The notes under the pieces were generated by a model. It saw only the letters and a list, made by a program, of their open reading frames with translations, was not told the DNA's origin and searched no databases. The position numbers and the translations under genes are program-made. A DNA stretch of 64,000 nucleotides from Kaistella treverensis (GTDB lineage Bacteria > Bacteroidota > Bacteroidia > Flavobacteriales > Weeksellaceae): the NCBI RefSeq assembly GCF_900114045.1, contig NZ_FORQ01000001.1, forward strand, positions 372,001 to 436,000, given 5' to 3'. Of this stretch, positions 33,529 through 41,938 are shown one piece after another; position 1 is the first letter of the stretch, and the number at the start of each line of letters is the position of its first letter.

Positions 33529-35514
33529 ATGACTTTTCAAGAAGAAATCCAGCAGGGAATTCCTGATTTTTTACCACAGCCAAAACCTTATAATCCAGCA
33601 ATAAACCACGCGCCGAAACGCAAAGATATTTTAACTTCCGAAGAAAAAATACTGGCGCTGAAAAACGCCTTGCGCTATTTTGATCCGAAATTTCACGCCG
33701 AACTGTTGTCGGAATTCCGTCAGGAGCTGGAAGATTTCGGCCGCATTTATATGTTTCGTTTTCGTCCGGAATATGAAATGAAAGCACGAAATATCGCCGA
33801 TTATCCCGGAAAATCTGAGCAGGCAAAAGCCATTATGCTGATGATTCAAAATAACCTCGATTATGCCGTGGCGCAACATCCGCATGAGCTGATTACCTAT
33901 GGTGGAAATGGCGCGGTTTTTCAAAATTGGGCGCAATACCTTTTGACCATGAAATATCTTTCGGAGATGTCGGATGAGCAGACTTTGGCAATGTATTCCG
34001 GACATCCGATGGGATTATTTCCGAGTAATAAAGATGCGCCGCGCGTCGTGGTCACCAACGGAATGGTGATTCCAAATTATTCAAAACCCGACGATTGGGA
34101 AAAATTCAATGCTTTAGGTGTTTCGCAATATGGCCAGATGACTGCCGGAAGTTTTATGTACATCGGTCCGCAGGGAATTGTACACGGCACCACGATTACA
34201 GTTTTAAATGCTTTCAGAAAAATAAAAAAATCGCCGAAAGGTGGAATCTTTTTGACTTCCGGTTTGGGCGGAATGTCCGGCGCACAGCCAAAAGCCGGAA
34301 ATATTGCAGGCTGTATAACAGTTTGTGCCGAGGTGAATCCAAAAATTGCCAAAATCCGGCACGAGCAGAAATGGGTTGATGAAATTCATGAAAATCTTGA
34401 TGATTTGGTTGAAAGAGTTCGAAAAGCACAGCAAAATAAGGAAACGGTTTCGCTCGCCTATCTTGGAAATGTGGTAGAAGTTTGGGAAAAATTCGACTTA
34501 GAAGGGCTAAAAATTGACATCGGTTCTGATCAAACTTCTCTTCACAATCCGTGGGCTGGCGGTTATTATCCGGTCGGAATTTCATTCCAGGAAGCCAATA
34601 AAATGATGGCAGAAAAGCCCGAAATATTTAAGGAAAAAGTTCGCGAAAGTTTACGACGACACGCTGCGGCAATAAATAAGCACACCGATAACGGCACCTA
34701 CTTTTTCGATTATGGAAATGCATTTTTGTTGGAAGCGAGCAGAGCAGGCGCTGATGTGATGTCGGAAATCCGGAGTCTGGGGCGAGAATTTAAATATCCG
34801 AGTTATGTGCAGGATATTATGGGACCGATGTGTTTTGATTATGGTTTCGGGCCGTTTCGTTGGGTTTGCGCAAGCGGAAAACCGGAAGATTTAGCAAAAA
34901 CCGATGAGATTGCCTGCGAGGTTTTAGAAAAAATTATGAAAAATTCGCCGGCAGAAATTCAGCAGCAAATGCATGATAATATAACGTGGATTAAAGGCGC
35001 GCAGCAAAATAAATTGGTTGTCGGTTCGCAGGCGCGAATTCTTTATGCTGATGCTGAAGGTCGCATGAAAATCGCGGAAGCTTTTAATAATTCCATAAAA
35101 AAAGGAGAAATAGGCCCAATAATTTTAGGTCGTGATCACCACGATGTTTCAGGTACCGATTCTCCGTACCGCGAAACTTCGAATATCTATGATGGTTCGC
35201 GTTACACGGCAGACATGGCGATTCAAAATGTAATCGGCGACAGTTTCCGAGGCGCGACATGGGTTTCTATCCATAACGGCGGTGGAGTTGGCTGGGGCGA
35301 AGTTATAAATGGTGGTTTCGGGATGTTGCTGGACGGGAGCCCAGATGCTGAACGGCGTTTAAAATCCATGCTTTTCTGGGATGTCAACAACGGAATCGCG
35401 CGTCGCAGCTGGGCCAGAAATGACGGAGCTGTTTTTGCAATTAAGCGTGCGATGGAAATGGAACCGAATCTGAAAGTTACGCTGCCAAACTTTGTAGACG
35501 AAAAACTACTTTAA
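33529..35514 (+). CDS. hutU: Urocanate hydratase, long form
   Basis: 661 residues, about 100 longer than the common bacterial enzyme. It converts urocanate to imidazolonepropionate in histidine breakdown, using tightly bound NAD. Family blocks are plain: GQMTAGSFMYIGPQGIVHGTT, FLTSGLGGMSGAQPKAG, SDQTSLHNPWAGGYYPVG, RDHHDVSGTDSPYRETSN and VSIHNGGGVGWGEVINGGFG. The added length lies at the N-terminus and in the middle (about 380-480). No hutH, hutI or hutG lies nearby, so the rest of the pathway must be elsewhere. Confidence 0.95.
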   Translation: MTFQEEIQQGIPDFLPQPKPYNPAINHAPKRKDILTSEEKILALKNALRYFDPKFHAELLSEFRQELEDFGRIYMFRFRPEYEMKARNIADYPGKSEQAKAIMLMIQNNLDYAVAQHPHELITYGGNGAVFQNWAQYLLTMKYLSEMSDEQTLAMYSGHPMGLFPSNKDAPRVVVTNGMVIPNYSKPDDWEKFNALGVSQYGQMTAGSFMYIGPQGIVHGTTITVLNAFRKIKKSPKGGIFLTSGLGGMSGAQPKAGNIAGCITVCAEVNPKIAKIRHEQKWVDEIHENLDDLVERVRKAQQNKETVSLAYLGNVVEVWEKFDLEGLKIDIGSDQTSLHNPWAGGYYPVGISFQEANKMMAEKPEIFKEKVRESLRRHAAAINKHTDNGTYFFDYGNAFLLEASRAGADVMSEIRSLGREFKYPSYVQDIMGPMCFDYGFGPFRWVCASGKPEDLAKTDEIACEVLEKIMKNSPAEIQQQMHDNITWIKGAQQNKLVVGSQARILYADAEGRMKIAEAFNNSIKKGEIGPIILGRDHHDVSGTDSPYRETSNIYDGSRYTADMAIQNVIGDSFRGATWVSIHNGGGVGWGEVINGGFGMLLDGSPDAERRLKSMLFWDVNNGIARRSWARNDGAVFAIKRAMEMEPNLKVTLPNFVDEKLL

Positions 35515-35538
35515 GTTATAAAAAAATAGTAACTAATT

Positions 35539-35561
35539 AACCTTGCAGACCTTGCAAGGTT
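35539..35561 (+). terminator. Intrinsic terminator of hutU
   Basis: AACCTTGC pairs with GCAAGGTT, followed by eight or more T. An alternative CCTTGCAAGG palindrome lies inside the same stretch. Confidence 0.8.
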
Positions 35562-35648
35562 TTTTTTGTTGAAAACGGTATTTTTTTCATCGATAATATA
35601 AATAGTATTAATTTATACTAACGTGTATTATTTAGTAAGTAAATGTAC

Positions 35649-35656
35649 TATATTTG
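35649..35656 (+). promoter_or_regulatory. -7 box of the small ORF upstream of the TonB receptor
   Basis: TATATTTG lies 12 bp before the ATG of a 33-codon ORF. The preceding 50 bp are very AT-rich (TAATATAAATAGTATTAAT). No clear TTG at -33. Confidence 0.45.
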
Positions 35657-35668
35657 AAAAACCAAATT

Positions 35669-35770
35669 ATGAGAAAAATGCCATTAAAAAAATTGGAAAA
35701 ATTTGCCTTTAAAAGACTTGATTTTTCCGTTTTTACTGGTCTGAAAAAATTAGTTTTAGTTTCATTATAG
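35669..35770 (+). CDS. Possible small basic protein or leader peptide, 33 aa
   Basis: A 33-codon ORF encodes MRKMPLKKLEKFAFKRLDF followed by SVFTGLKKLVLVSL: a basic, amphipathic N-terminal half and a hydrophobic end. It sits behind a good -7 box and ahead of a hairpin (TAAGCGTCC / GGGGCGCTTA, 35795-35820) that precedes the TonB-dependent receptor. Part of its DNA resembles the intergenic repeat (ATTTGCCTTTAAAAG), so it could be non-coding. There is no homology I can recall. Confidence 0.3.
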   Translation: MRKMPLKKLEKFAFKRLDFSVFTGLKKLVLVSL

Positions 35771-35794
35771 TGTTTTTGTAGTTAGTTTTTAATG

Positions 35795-35820
35795 TAAGCG
35801 TCCTATTTTCGGGGCGCTTA
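35795..35820 (+). promoter_or_regulatory. Hairpin ahead of the TonB-dependent receptor gene
   Basis: TAAGCG at 35795-35800 pairs with CGCTTA at 35815-35820; TCC/GGG can extend the stem with one imperfection. A weak T tract follows. It could stop or attenuate transcription between the small ORF and the receptor gene starting at 35845. Confidence 0.4.
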
Positions 35821-35844
35821 TTGTAATTTTACCAAAAAAATTTT

Positions 35845-38229
35845 ATGAAGTTTCTCTTTTCCTTTTTTTTAATCGCCGTGTCAGTCGCTTTTTCGGCGCA
35901 AACCGGAGGCATCAACATCAACGTATACGATGAGTTCAGCAAAAAAGCACTTCCAGCTATAGTTTCGATTTCAAACGATGGGCGCACATTTACCGGTGAG
36001 GGAAATATTGCGGTGAGCGATCTTCCGTCCGGAAATTATACTTTTGAAATTCGCTCCGCGAATTATGAAACCGGCTTTTTAAAGGACATTAATATTCTTC
36101 CGAACCAAAATTTAACGTATTCAATTGGTTTAAATAAAGTCGCGCAAAAAATCGACGAAGTTGTTGTCACCAAAAAACAATACAAGACCACAGCAGAAAG
36201 TCCGCTTTCCCTGCGAAATATTACGAGTGAAGAAGTGCAGAAAAATGCCGGTTCAACGCGAGATGTTTCCAAAGCGATTTTAAGTTTTCCCGGTGTTGGA
36301 AGCACTGCTACTTTCAGAAATGATTTATTTATCCGCGGTGGAAGTTCTTCTGAAAATAAATTTTACATCGACGGTATTGAAGTTCCCGTAATCAACCACT
36401 TTCAAACGCAAGGCGCTTCCGGCGGTCCGCGTGGCATCATCACTATCGATTTTGTAAAAGATGTAGATTTCTACAGCGGTGCTTTTCCGGCTGCACGAAA
36501 CGGCGTATTGTCGTCGCTGTTTGAATTCAATTTGAAGCAGGCGCGAAAGGATAAATTGGGTTACAAAGCCGTGATCGGTTTGGACGATATGCAACTGATG
36601 GCCGACGGTCCGCTTTCGAAAGATCAATCCTGGACCGGACTTTTCAGCGTAAGAAAATCCAATTTGCAGCTTTTGTTCAAAGCCATCGGTTTACCGTTTT
36701 TGCCAAGTTATTACGACGCCACTTTCAAAGTCGCTAAAAAATTCAAATCCGGTGATGAATTGTTTTTCCTGGGTTTAGGCGCAAAAGACAGCTTTAAATT
36801 TAATGAAAATGCGGAAAATACTTTATCAAATCTAACTTTGATTGAGCAGCTTCCGGTTTCACCACAATGGAATTATACTTTTGGCGCGGGCTACCGTCAC
36901 CTTGCCGAAAATGGAAACTGGCTTTTGACCGCAAGCCGAAATATGCTCGATAATCAAGCTTTAAAATATTACCGAAATATTGAAGTTCCAGAAAACTTGC
37001 TTTATGATTATAAATCTCAGGAAAGCGAAAATAAAGTGCGTTTTGACCGCAATTTTTCTTTGAATGATTATAAATTCAGCGCTGGAACGAACGTGAATTT
37101 TGCGAAATATTTTAACAATTCAACCATAAAAAATGTGACGCAAAATGCTGTAAATTTTGATGAAATTTTTTCTGAGCTTAATATTGTGCAATATGGTTTG
37201 TATGCGCAAACTTCGAAAAGATTTTTCAGCGACCGCCTGCAGCTTTCGGGAGGTTTTCGGATTGATGCGAGCAATTATTCCGATGAAACAAACAACCCTT
37301 TAGACCAGTTTTCCCCACGTTTTTCATTAAGTTATAAACTTACGCCAAAAGTTTCCCTGAACTTCAACACCGGAATTTTCTACCAGCTTCCGGCGTACAC
37401 GTCGCTTGGATATGAAGAAAATGGTGAATTCATTAATAAAAATACTTTAAAATACATCAGAAACTCCCATTTGGTGGGTGGTGTGGAATATAACGGTGAC
37501 GATAATCTACGCTTTACGGTGGAAGGTTATTTTAAAAAATACAAAAATTATCCGTTTTCGCTCCGTAACGAAATTTCTTTGGCAAATGTCGGCGGAGGTT
37601 TTGGCGTAGTTGGAAATGAGCCGCTGGATTCACGCGGTTTTGGTGAAACTTATGGTTTGGAATTTTTGGTTCAAAAAAGAACGGTTAATAATTTTTACGG
37701 AATCATGGCGTACACTTTTGGTTACTCGAAGTTTTCGAATGGTGAAGGAAATCTGTTGCCGTCGAGCTGGGATTCGCGACATATTTTGGCGCTTACCGCC
37801 GGAAAATATTTCAACCGAAACTGGAACCTGGGCGCGCGCTTCCGTTTGCAATCCGGTTTGCCGGAAACGCCGTATGATTTGCAGCGCAGCGCTTTGGTGA
37901 GTATCTGGAATATTTCCAATGGTCCGTTGCAGGATTTTAACCAGTTAAATTCTCAACGCGGAAATCTTTCGCATCAGCTGGATTTGCGCGCTGAAAAGAA
38001 ATGGATTTTCAGTAAATGGCAATTTACAGCGTACATTGATGTTGTAAACGCTTATGGATCAAAAAGCCCGAGCCGTTTGCCGGTCGTGAATTTACAGCGC
38101 GACGCTAATAACAACGGAATTATCGCCAATCCGGAAGCGTCACAAAACGAACAGTATTATTTGCTTCAAACCGGTGAAAACGACGGTTCTACACCGTTAC
38201 CATATTTCGGTTTTATTTTCGAATTTTAG
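35845..38229 (+). CDS. TonB-dependent outer-membrane receptor
   Basis: 794 residues with a signal peptide (MKFLFSFFLIAVSVAFSAQ). Residues 23-95 are a carboxypeptidase-like regulatory domain (INVYDEFSKKALPAIVSISNDG..GNYTFEI), 110-230 the plug (VVVTKKQYKTTAESPLS, FPGVGSTATFRNDLFIRGGSS), and the remainder a 22-strand barrel ending in an aromatic residue (FGFIFEF). It imports a ligand across the outer membrane with TonB energy. No SusD partner or iron gene is adjacent, and the ligand is unknown. The DNA upstream contains a small ORF and hairpin. Confidence 0.93.
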   Translation: MKFLFSFFLIAVSVAFSAQTGGININVYDEFSKKALPAIVSISNDGRTFTGEGNIAVSDLPSGNYTFEIRSANYETGFLKDINILPNQNLTYSIGLNKVAQKIDEVVVTKKQYKTTAESPLSLRNITSEEVQKNAGSTRDVSKAILSFPGVGSTATFRNDLFIRGGSSSENKFYIDGIEVPVINHFQTQGASGGPRGIITIDFVKDVDFYSGAFPAARNGVLSSLFEFNLKQARKDKLGYKAVIGLDDMQLMADGPLSKDQSWTGLFSVRKSNLQLLFKAIGLPFLPSYYDATFKVAKKFKSGDELFFLGLGAKDSFKFNENAENTLSNLTLIEQLPVSPQWNYTFGAGYRHLAENGNWLLTASRNMLDNQALKYYRNIEVPENLLYDYKSQESENKVRFDRNFSLNDYKFSAGTNVNFAKYFNNSTIKNVTQNAVNFDEIFSELNIVQYGLYAQTSKRFFSDRLQLSGGFRIDASNYSDETNNPLDQFSPRFSLSYKLTPKVSLNFNTGIFYQLPAYTSLGYEENGEFINKNTLKYIRNSHLVGGVEYNGDDNLRFTVEGYFKKYKNYPFSLRNEISLANVGGGFGVVGNEPLDSRGFGETYGLEFLVQKRTVNNFYGIMAYTFGYSKFSNGEGNLLPSSWDSRHILALTAGKYFNRNWNLGARFRLQSGLPETPYDLQRSALVSIWNISNGPLQDFNQLNSQRGNLSHQLDLRAEKKWIFSKWQFTAYIDVVNAYGSKSPSRLPVVNLQRDANNNGIIANPEASQNEQYYLLQTGENDGSTPLPYFGFIFEF

Positions 38230-38293
38230 AAAAAATGAAAAATTTACTGCTTTTAGCGGCAAATAAATATTTAGCAATGGTAAAATGTAACTG

Positions 38294-38325
38294 TTTGTAA
38301 ATCTAATATATAAGTCCTATCTTTG
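38294..38325 (+). promoter_or_regulatory. Strong Bacteroidota promoter for the Rnk-like gene
   Basis: TTTG at 38294-38297 and TATCTTTG at 38318-38325 are separated by 20 nt, a full match to the -33/-7 pattern. Transcription should start near 38331, leaving a leader of about 277 nt before the coding region at 38608. Confidence 0.7.
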
Positions 38326-38607
38326 CTTTTCAGTAGAAACAAAAATGACGTTAGTTTACCTTTTTTTGGAGAAATTTTCAGACGATGTAAAGTCGTCATT
38401 TTTGTGCTATCTGCTTGACGACAAATTTCTTAAAAATTCTAAAGAGTTTATATAATCCTCCCTGTCGCGGTTCAGGGCAGGGAACTTCCAAAATTAAATA
38501 CTCAATTCATCAATTTTGAATGCTTACGCAGAAAATCAAACCAATAATTTTGTTTCTGCCTGAATCAGCTTTGGTATTCAAGAATTAAATTTAGAAAAGA
38601 AATCAAC
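38326..38607 (+). promoter_or_regulatory. Long structured leader of the Rnk-like gene, candidate cis-acting RNA
   Basis: Several pairings are visible. GACGA (38381-38385) and TCGTC (38393-38397) form a stem followed by ATTTTTG. GTCGTCA (38392-38398) can pair instead with TGACGAC (38416-38422), so the two are exclusive. TCCCTG (38459-38464) pairs with CAGGGA (38478-38483). TTGAAT (38517-38522) with ATTCAA (38576-38581) encloses GCAGAAA (38528-38534) with TTTCTGC (38553-38559). A 36-codon ORF (38345-38455, MTLVYLFLEKFSDDVKSS start) overlaps the first two stems and may be a leader peptide. A copy of the repeat core, CTGCTTTTAGCGGCAAAT (about 38249), lies just upstream of the promoter. Confidence 0.5.
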
Positions 38608-38985
38608 ATGTCCGAACAAATCATTTTAACCACAGGTATTTACGACTTAATTAAAGAACATTTACGCAGAAAAGGCACAACCATCGAAGAAGAAGAAATT
38701 CTTTTAAACCAGCTGAGATATGCAAAACAGGTGCGCCGCCGCGAGTTGCCCGAAGACGTTGTAACGGTAAACCGCGCGATTACGGTGAAAGATATAGAAA
38801 CCGAAGAAGAGGAAAAATTCCTTTTTGTGCAGACGAGCAAAGAAAAAGTAAAAAAGGGAAAATATTCCATTTTATCGCCGATAGCGCTTGCAACAGTAGG
38901 AAATAAAGTTGGCGATGTAATTACGTGGCCATTTAAAGATGGCGATAAGAAAATCGAAATTCTTAATGTTGAACACTATAATTAA
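38608..38985 (+). CDS. GreA/GreB-family (Rnk-like) transcription factor
   Basis: 125 residues. The C-terminal half (VVTVNRAITVKD..KFLFVQ..GKYSILSPIALATVGNKVGDVITWPF) is the FKBP-like domain of GreA/GreB. The N-terminal part (about 45 residues) is far shorter than the coiled coil of GreA, as in Rnk and similar regulators. Such proteins bind the secondary channel region of RNA polymerase; without the long coiled coil and its acidic tip they do not promote RNA cleavage. Expression is probably controlled through the long leader. A bidirectional terminator ends the gene. Confidence 0.85.
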   Translation: MSEQIILTTGIYDLIKEHLRRKGTTIEEEEILLNQLRYAKQVRRRELPEDVVTVNRAITVKDIETEEEEKFLFVQTSKEKVKKGKYSILSPIALATVGNKVGDVITWPFKDGDKKIEILNVEHYN

Positions 38986-38992
38986 AAATAAA

Positions 38993-39019
38993 AAAAAACT
39001 CCTTATTTAGGAGTTTTTT
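38993..39019. terminator. Bidirectional terminator between Rnk-like and S41 genes
   Basis: Perfect 10-bp stem AAAAAACTCC / GGAGTTTTTT with loop TTATTTA. The minus-strand stop codon of the protease lies inside it. Confidence 0.88.
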
Positions 39020-40556
39020 TTGTTTCTGCTTTCTTGATGTCATTAAAAACCCATTGAAGCTGAATATCTTTTTTCTGAAAAATTTGCTCTAAAGTGGGCA
39101 GAATTTTTTCATCCGGAACCACGCCTTTTTTTGTAAAAGTAAAATCGATATCCGGCTGAATGAGCATCAATCCAATCGGCAGTTTTAGCTTGCTGTTCGG
39201 CAGTTTTTTCGTAGAATATCTTCCGGCAACGGTGCCGTCATTTGCGCCGCCGGTTTCTTCACCAACCAAAAAAGCGCGTTGATCATTTTTTAATTTCGAA
39301 GCGATGATCGACGAGGCGGAAAAACTGCTGCCGTTGATCAGAATATAAATTTTGCCGGTAAAACGGTCTTTTTTTGGTTTTCTTATGGAGAAAAATCCGT
39401 TATTCTTCAGGAAAAAACCGTCGTTTTCTTTTTTCACCGAAAGCGCCGAACCCACAAAATAAAACGGATAAACTAAAACCGCAAGCGGTTTCAGCAAAGT
39501 TGGGAATTCGCGGAAATAATCTGCCTGCAACATCGAAGCGCGCGATGTAACTTCAATATCATTGATAAACTGAAAATTCTCGGAAACCAAGTAGGAATAA
39601 AGGTTATTGATTTCTGCCAGCGAGCCGCCCAAATTATCGCGGATGTCTAAGATTAAATATTTTGCCGGTGATTTTTTTAAAACAGCAAAACTCTGGCGGT
39701 AAAATTTCCGCGAATAGGTGCCTGAAAAAGTTTTGATTTTCATGTACGCAACCGCAGAATCTTTCTGCGGAAACTGCAGATCTCGGTTGAAACTTTTGGT
39801 GATGATATTATAATCTTTGGTTTTTCCCGAATCGCTTTTGGTGAGTTTTTTCTCCTGCTTTTCCTTGCTTTTCAGCTCTTTTTCGGTTATTTTTTCGCGG
39901 CGCAGATAAAATGTATTTTTTTGATTTTCAAATAATGTTTCAACTTTTACGCTGTCTAAAATCCCGAATTCTTCGGTAAAAAATGTCGGCCAGCGCCGCG
40001 CCATGGAATATTTTTGAAAAGTGGTGTTGAAACCGTCGCTATTTACAAAAGGTTTATATTTTTCAATTAAATTTTTTACGGGAATATCTTTAATGCTGAT
40101 AATTTCGCTTCCGACTTTCATATTTGGAAGTTTATCCGGATTGTCTTTTACGAAAACACGGTTATCATCGACCACAAAATTATAGCGCGAAAGCAAACCT
40201 TTTTGCTTTTTCAGATCACGGATTTCTTTTTTGGTCAAGCGTTTTTCAGCGGAATATAAACGGAGATGACCCTCTCGAATATCAGCGATGACCGGCGCAA
40301 GCTTCTGGTAAAATTCGTTCGGTTTTAAAGGTTTATTGATGGTTGTTTTTAAACTGTCAAATTTAAAATCCAAGTCTTCTTTGCTGATGTACCAATACAG
40401 TTTCGGATGCAGTTTTTCCAGCTGATGCTGCGCAAAATCCACGTCTGCTTTTAGCTTTTCAGCGGAAACAGGCTTCTCTAATCCTTCATTAAATTTCTTC
40501 ACCGAAACACACGACGTCAGCAAAAAAAAACCGGCAAAAAGGAGGAAATTTTTCAA
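39003..40556 (-). CDS. S41-family (C-terminal processing) peptidase, lipoprotein
   Basis: 517 residues with a lipoprotein signal (MKNFLLFAGFFLLTSC, Cys16). The S41 core is recognisable: YLILDIRDNLGGSLAEINNLYSYL, YILINGSSFSASSIIASKLKND with the presumed nucleophile in GSSFSAS, and LVGEETGGANDG. A PDZ-like segment (LPNMKVGSEIISIKDIPVKNLIEKY) precedes it. Located at the cell envelope, it should cleave proteins near their C-terminus. It is convergent with the Rnk-like gene and stands alone on its strand. Confidence 0.9.
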   Translation of the reverse strand: MKNFLLFAGFFLLTSCVSVKKFNEGLEKPVSAEKLKADVDFAQHQLEKLHPKLYWYISKEDLDFKFDSLKTTINKPLKPNEFYQKLAPVIADIREGHLRLYSAEKRLTKKEIRDLKKQKGLLSRYNFVVDDNRVFVKDNPDKLPNMKVGSEIISIKDIPVKNLIEKYKPFVNSDGFNTTFQKYSMARRWPTFFTEEFGILDSVKVETLFENQKNTFYLRREKITEKELKSKEKQEKKLTKSDSGKTKDYNIITKSFNRDLQFPQKDSAVAYMKIKTFSGTYSRKFYRQSFAVLKKSPAKYLILDIRDNLGGSLAEINNLYSYLVSENFQFINDIEVTSRASMLQADYFREFPTLLKPLAVLVYPFYFVGSALSVKKENDGFFLKNNGFFSIRKPKKDRFTGKIYILINGSSFSASSIIASKLKNDQRAFLVGEETGGANDGTVAGRYSTKKLPNSKLKLPIGLMLIQPDIDFTFTKKGVVPDEKILPTLEQIFQKKDIQLQWVFNDIKKAETKKTPK

Positions 40557-40601
40557 ATTTTAATTTTGCTAAAAATAATATTTAATTCAGTAAAACGAAA
40601 A

Positions 40602-40628
40602 AAAATCCCCTTCGAAGGGGAAATTTTT
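40602..40628 (-). terminator. Intrinsic terminator of pncA
   Basis: CCCCTTCGAAGGGG self-pairs and is flanked by A and T runs that lengthen the stem (AAAAATCCCC / GGGGAAATTTTT, one bulge). On the minus strand it ends in eight T, just past the pncA stop codon. Confidence 0.85.
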
Positions 40629-40638
40629 TAATTAATTT

Positions 40639-41244
40639 TTAGCCTAAAACCGTCACCGTGTTTTGCAGCATTTCGAAAATGGCATCTTTACCATTATCCG
40701 GTTTTACATTCACCGCGCGCGTTCCGTTAAAATGAAGACACGTGACATAACCTAATTGCGCCGCGTCCAGACACGTAAACTTTACGCAATAATCCAGCGC
40801 CAGTCCAACGATTTCTACCAACTCGATGTCGTGATATTTGAGAAAATCATCAAGGCCGGTTTTTACAAAATGATTATTGTCCTGGAAACCGCTGTAACTG
40901 TCGAATTCAGCATTGGTTCCTTTCCGGACAATATGCGTCACTTTTTCGCGGTTTAAATCCGGGTGAAAATCCGCGCCGTGCGTTCCCTGCACGCAATGGT
41001 CGGGCCACATAAATTGCGGAATGCCATTTAAAATAATGGTTTCCCCCACTTTTTTTCCGTTGTTGGAGGCGAAACTTTTATGGTCTGCGGGATGCCAATC
41101 CTGGGTGAGGACAATTTCGTCATATTCATTATCCTGCATCAGAAGGTTGATGTACGGAATTATTTCATTAGCGCCGGGTACCGCAAGCGCGCCACCGTCG
41201 CAAAAATCGTTTTGAACATCAACTATAATCAGGGCTTTTTTCAT
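40639..41244 (-). CDS. pncA: Nicotinamidase/pyrazinamidase
   Basis: 201 residues, isochorismatase-like fold. It deamidates nicotinamide to nicotinic acid for NAD salvage. ALIIVDVQNDFCDGGALAVPGA carries the catalytic Asp; DWHPADHKSFASN supplies the metal-binding Asp/His/His; GLALDYCVKFTCLDAAQLGY contains the catalytic Cys. Length and motif order agree with PncA. Cytoplasmic, single-gene unit. Confidence 0.96.
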   Translation of the reverse strand: MKKALIIVDVQNDFCDGGALAVPGANEIIPYINLLMQDNEYDEIVLTQDWHPADHKSFASNNGKKVGETIILNGIPQFMWPDHCVQGTHGADFHPDLNREKVTHIVRKGTNAEFDSYSGFQDNNHFVKTGLDDFLKYHDIELVEIVGLALDYCVKFTCLDAAQLGYVTCLHFNGTRAVNVKPDNGKDAIFEMLQNTVTVLG

Positions 41245-41364
41245 ATTTCTTAAATTTTGTAAATCAGAAGCGATTCCGTATTTTTTGTAGTAAATTTACA
41301 GAACTAAACACAAATCGCCCGCCAATTCTCTGGCTGCGCCAAATAGTCTAACTGAAGAATTAAA

Positions 41365-41901
41365 ATGGACAATATTGAACAAAAAAAATATCCAATCGGC
41401 AGATTTCCGGAACCTTCGGAAATTTCTGACCAGCAGATCGATGGCTATATCAAGAGTTTAAAAGACTTTCCGAACAAGCTAAAAAACGTGGTGGAGTCGT
41501 GGACGGATGAGCAACTGGATACGCAATACCGCGAAGGCGGCTGGAAAGTCCGGCAGGTAATTAATCATCTTGCGGACAGCAGCATGAACAGTTACATGCG
41601 CTTCAAACTGGCTTTAACAGAGGAAAATCCGACCATAAAACCATACGACGAACAGCAGTGGGCGGAACTTCAGGACAGTTTCAGCATTGAAATTAAACCT
41701 GCGATCCAAACGCTGAAAGGCGTACACAAACGTTGGGTTTATGAGCTGAAATCCTTAACCAACAAAGAATTTGAAAGCACGTTTTTTCATCCGGGTCAAA
41801 ATAAAAGCATCAGTTTAAGAGAAAATCTCGCTTTCTGCGCGTGGCATTGTGACCATCATTTTGCCCACATCGACCAGTTAAAAAAAGAAAAAAACTGGTA
41901 A
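41365..41901 (+). CDS. YfiT-like DinB-superfamily metal-dependent protein (bacillithiol transferase type)
   Basis: 178 residues. The N-terminal MDNIEQKKYPIGRFPEPSEIS and the metal motifs (VRQVINHLADSSMN early, CAWHCDHHFAHIDQL late) fit the YfiT/BstA branch of DinB-like four-helix proteins. His residues in NHLAD and WHCDHHFAH would bind one metal. Family members conjugate bacillithiol to reactive compounds; in this organism that reading is supported by the adjacent ytxJ gene, 37 bp downstream. The metal and substrate are not proven by sequence. Confidence 0.88.
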   Translation: MDNIEQKKYPIGRFPEPSEISDQQIDGYIKSLKDFPNKLKNVVESWTDEQLDTQYREGGWKVRQVINHLADSSMNSYMRFKLALTEENPTIKPYDEQQWAELQDSFSIEIKPAIQTLKGVHKRWVYELKSLTNKEFESTFFHPGQNKSISLRENLAFCAWHCDHHFAHIDQLKKEKNW

Positions 41902-41938
41902 ATAGCGGCATATTTTTACGAATTAAAATTTTTGAATT

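Noticed and set aside
34077-34585. Overlapping antisense ORFs within hutU
   Set aside because: Shadow frames of a strongly conserved gene; no start context or recognisable protein.
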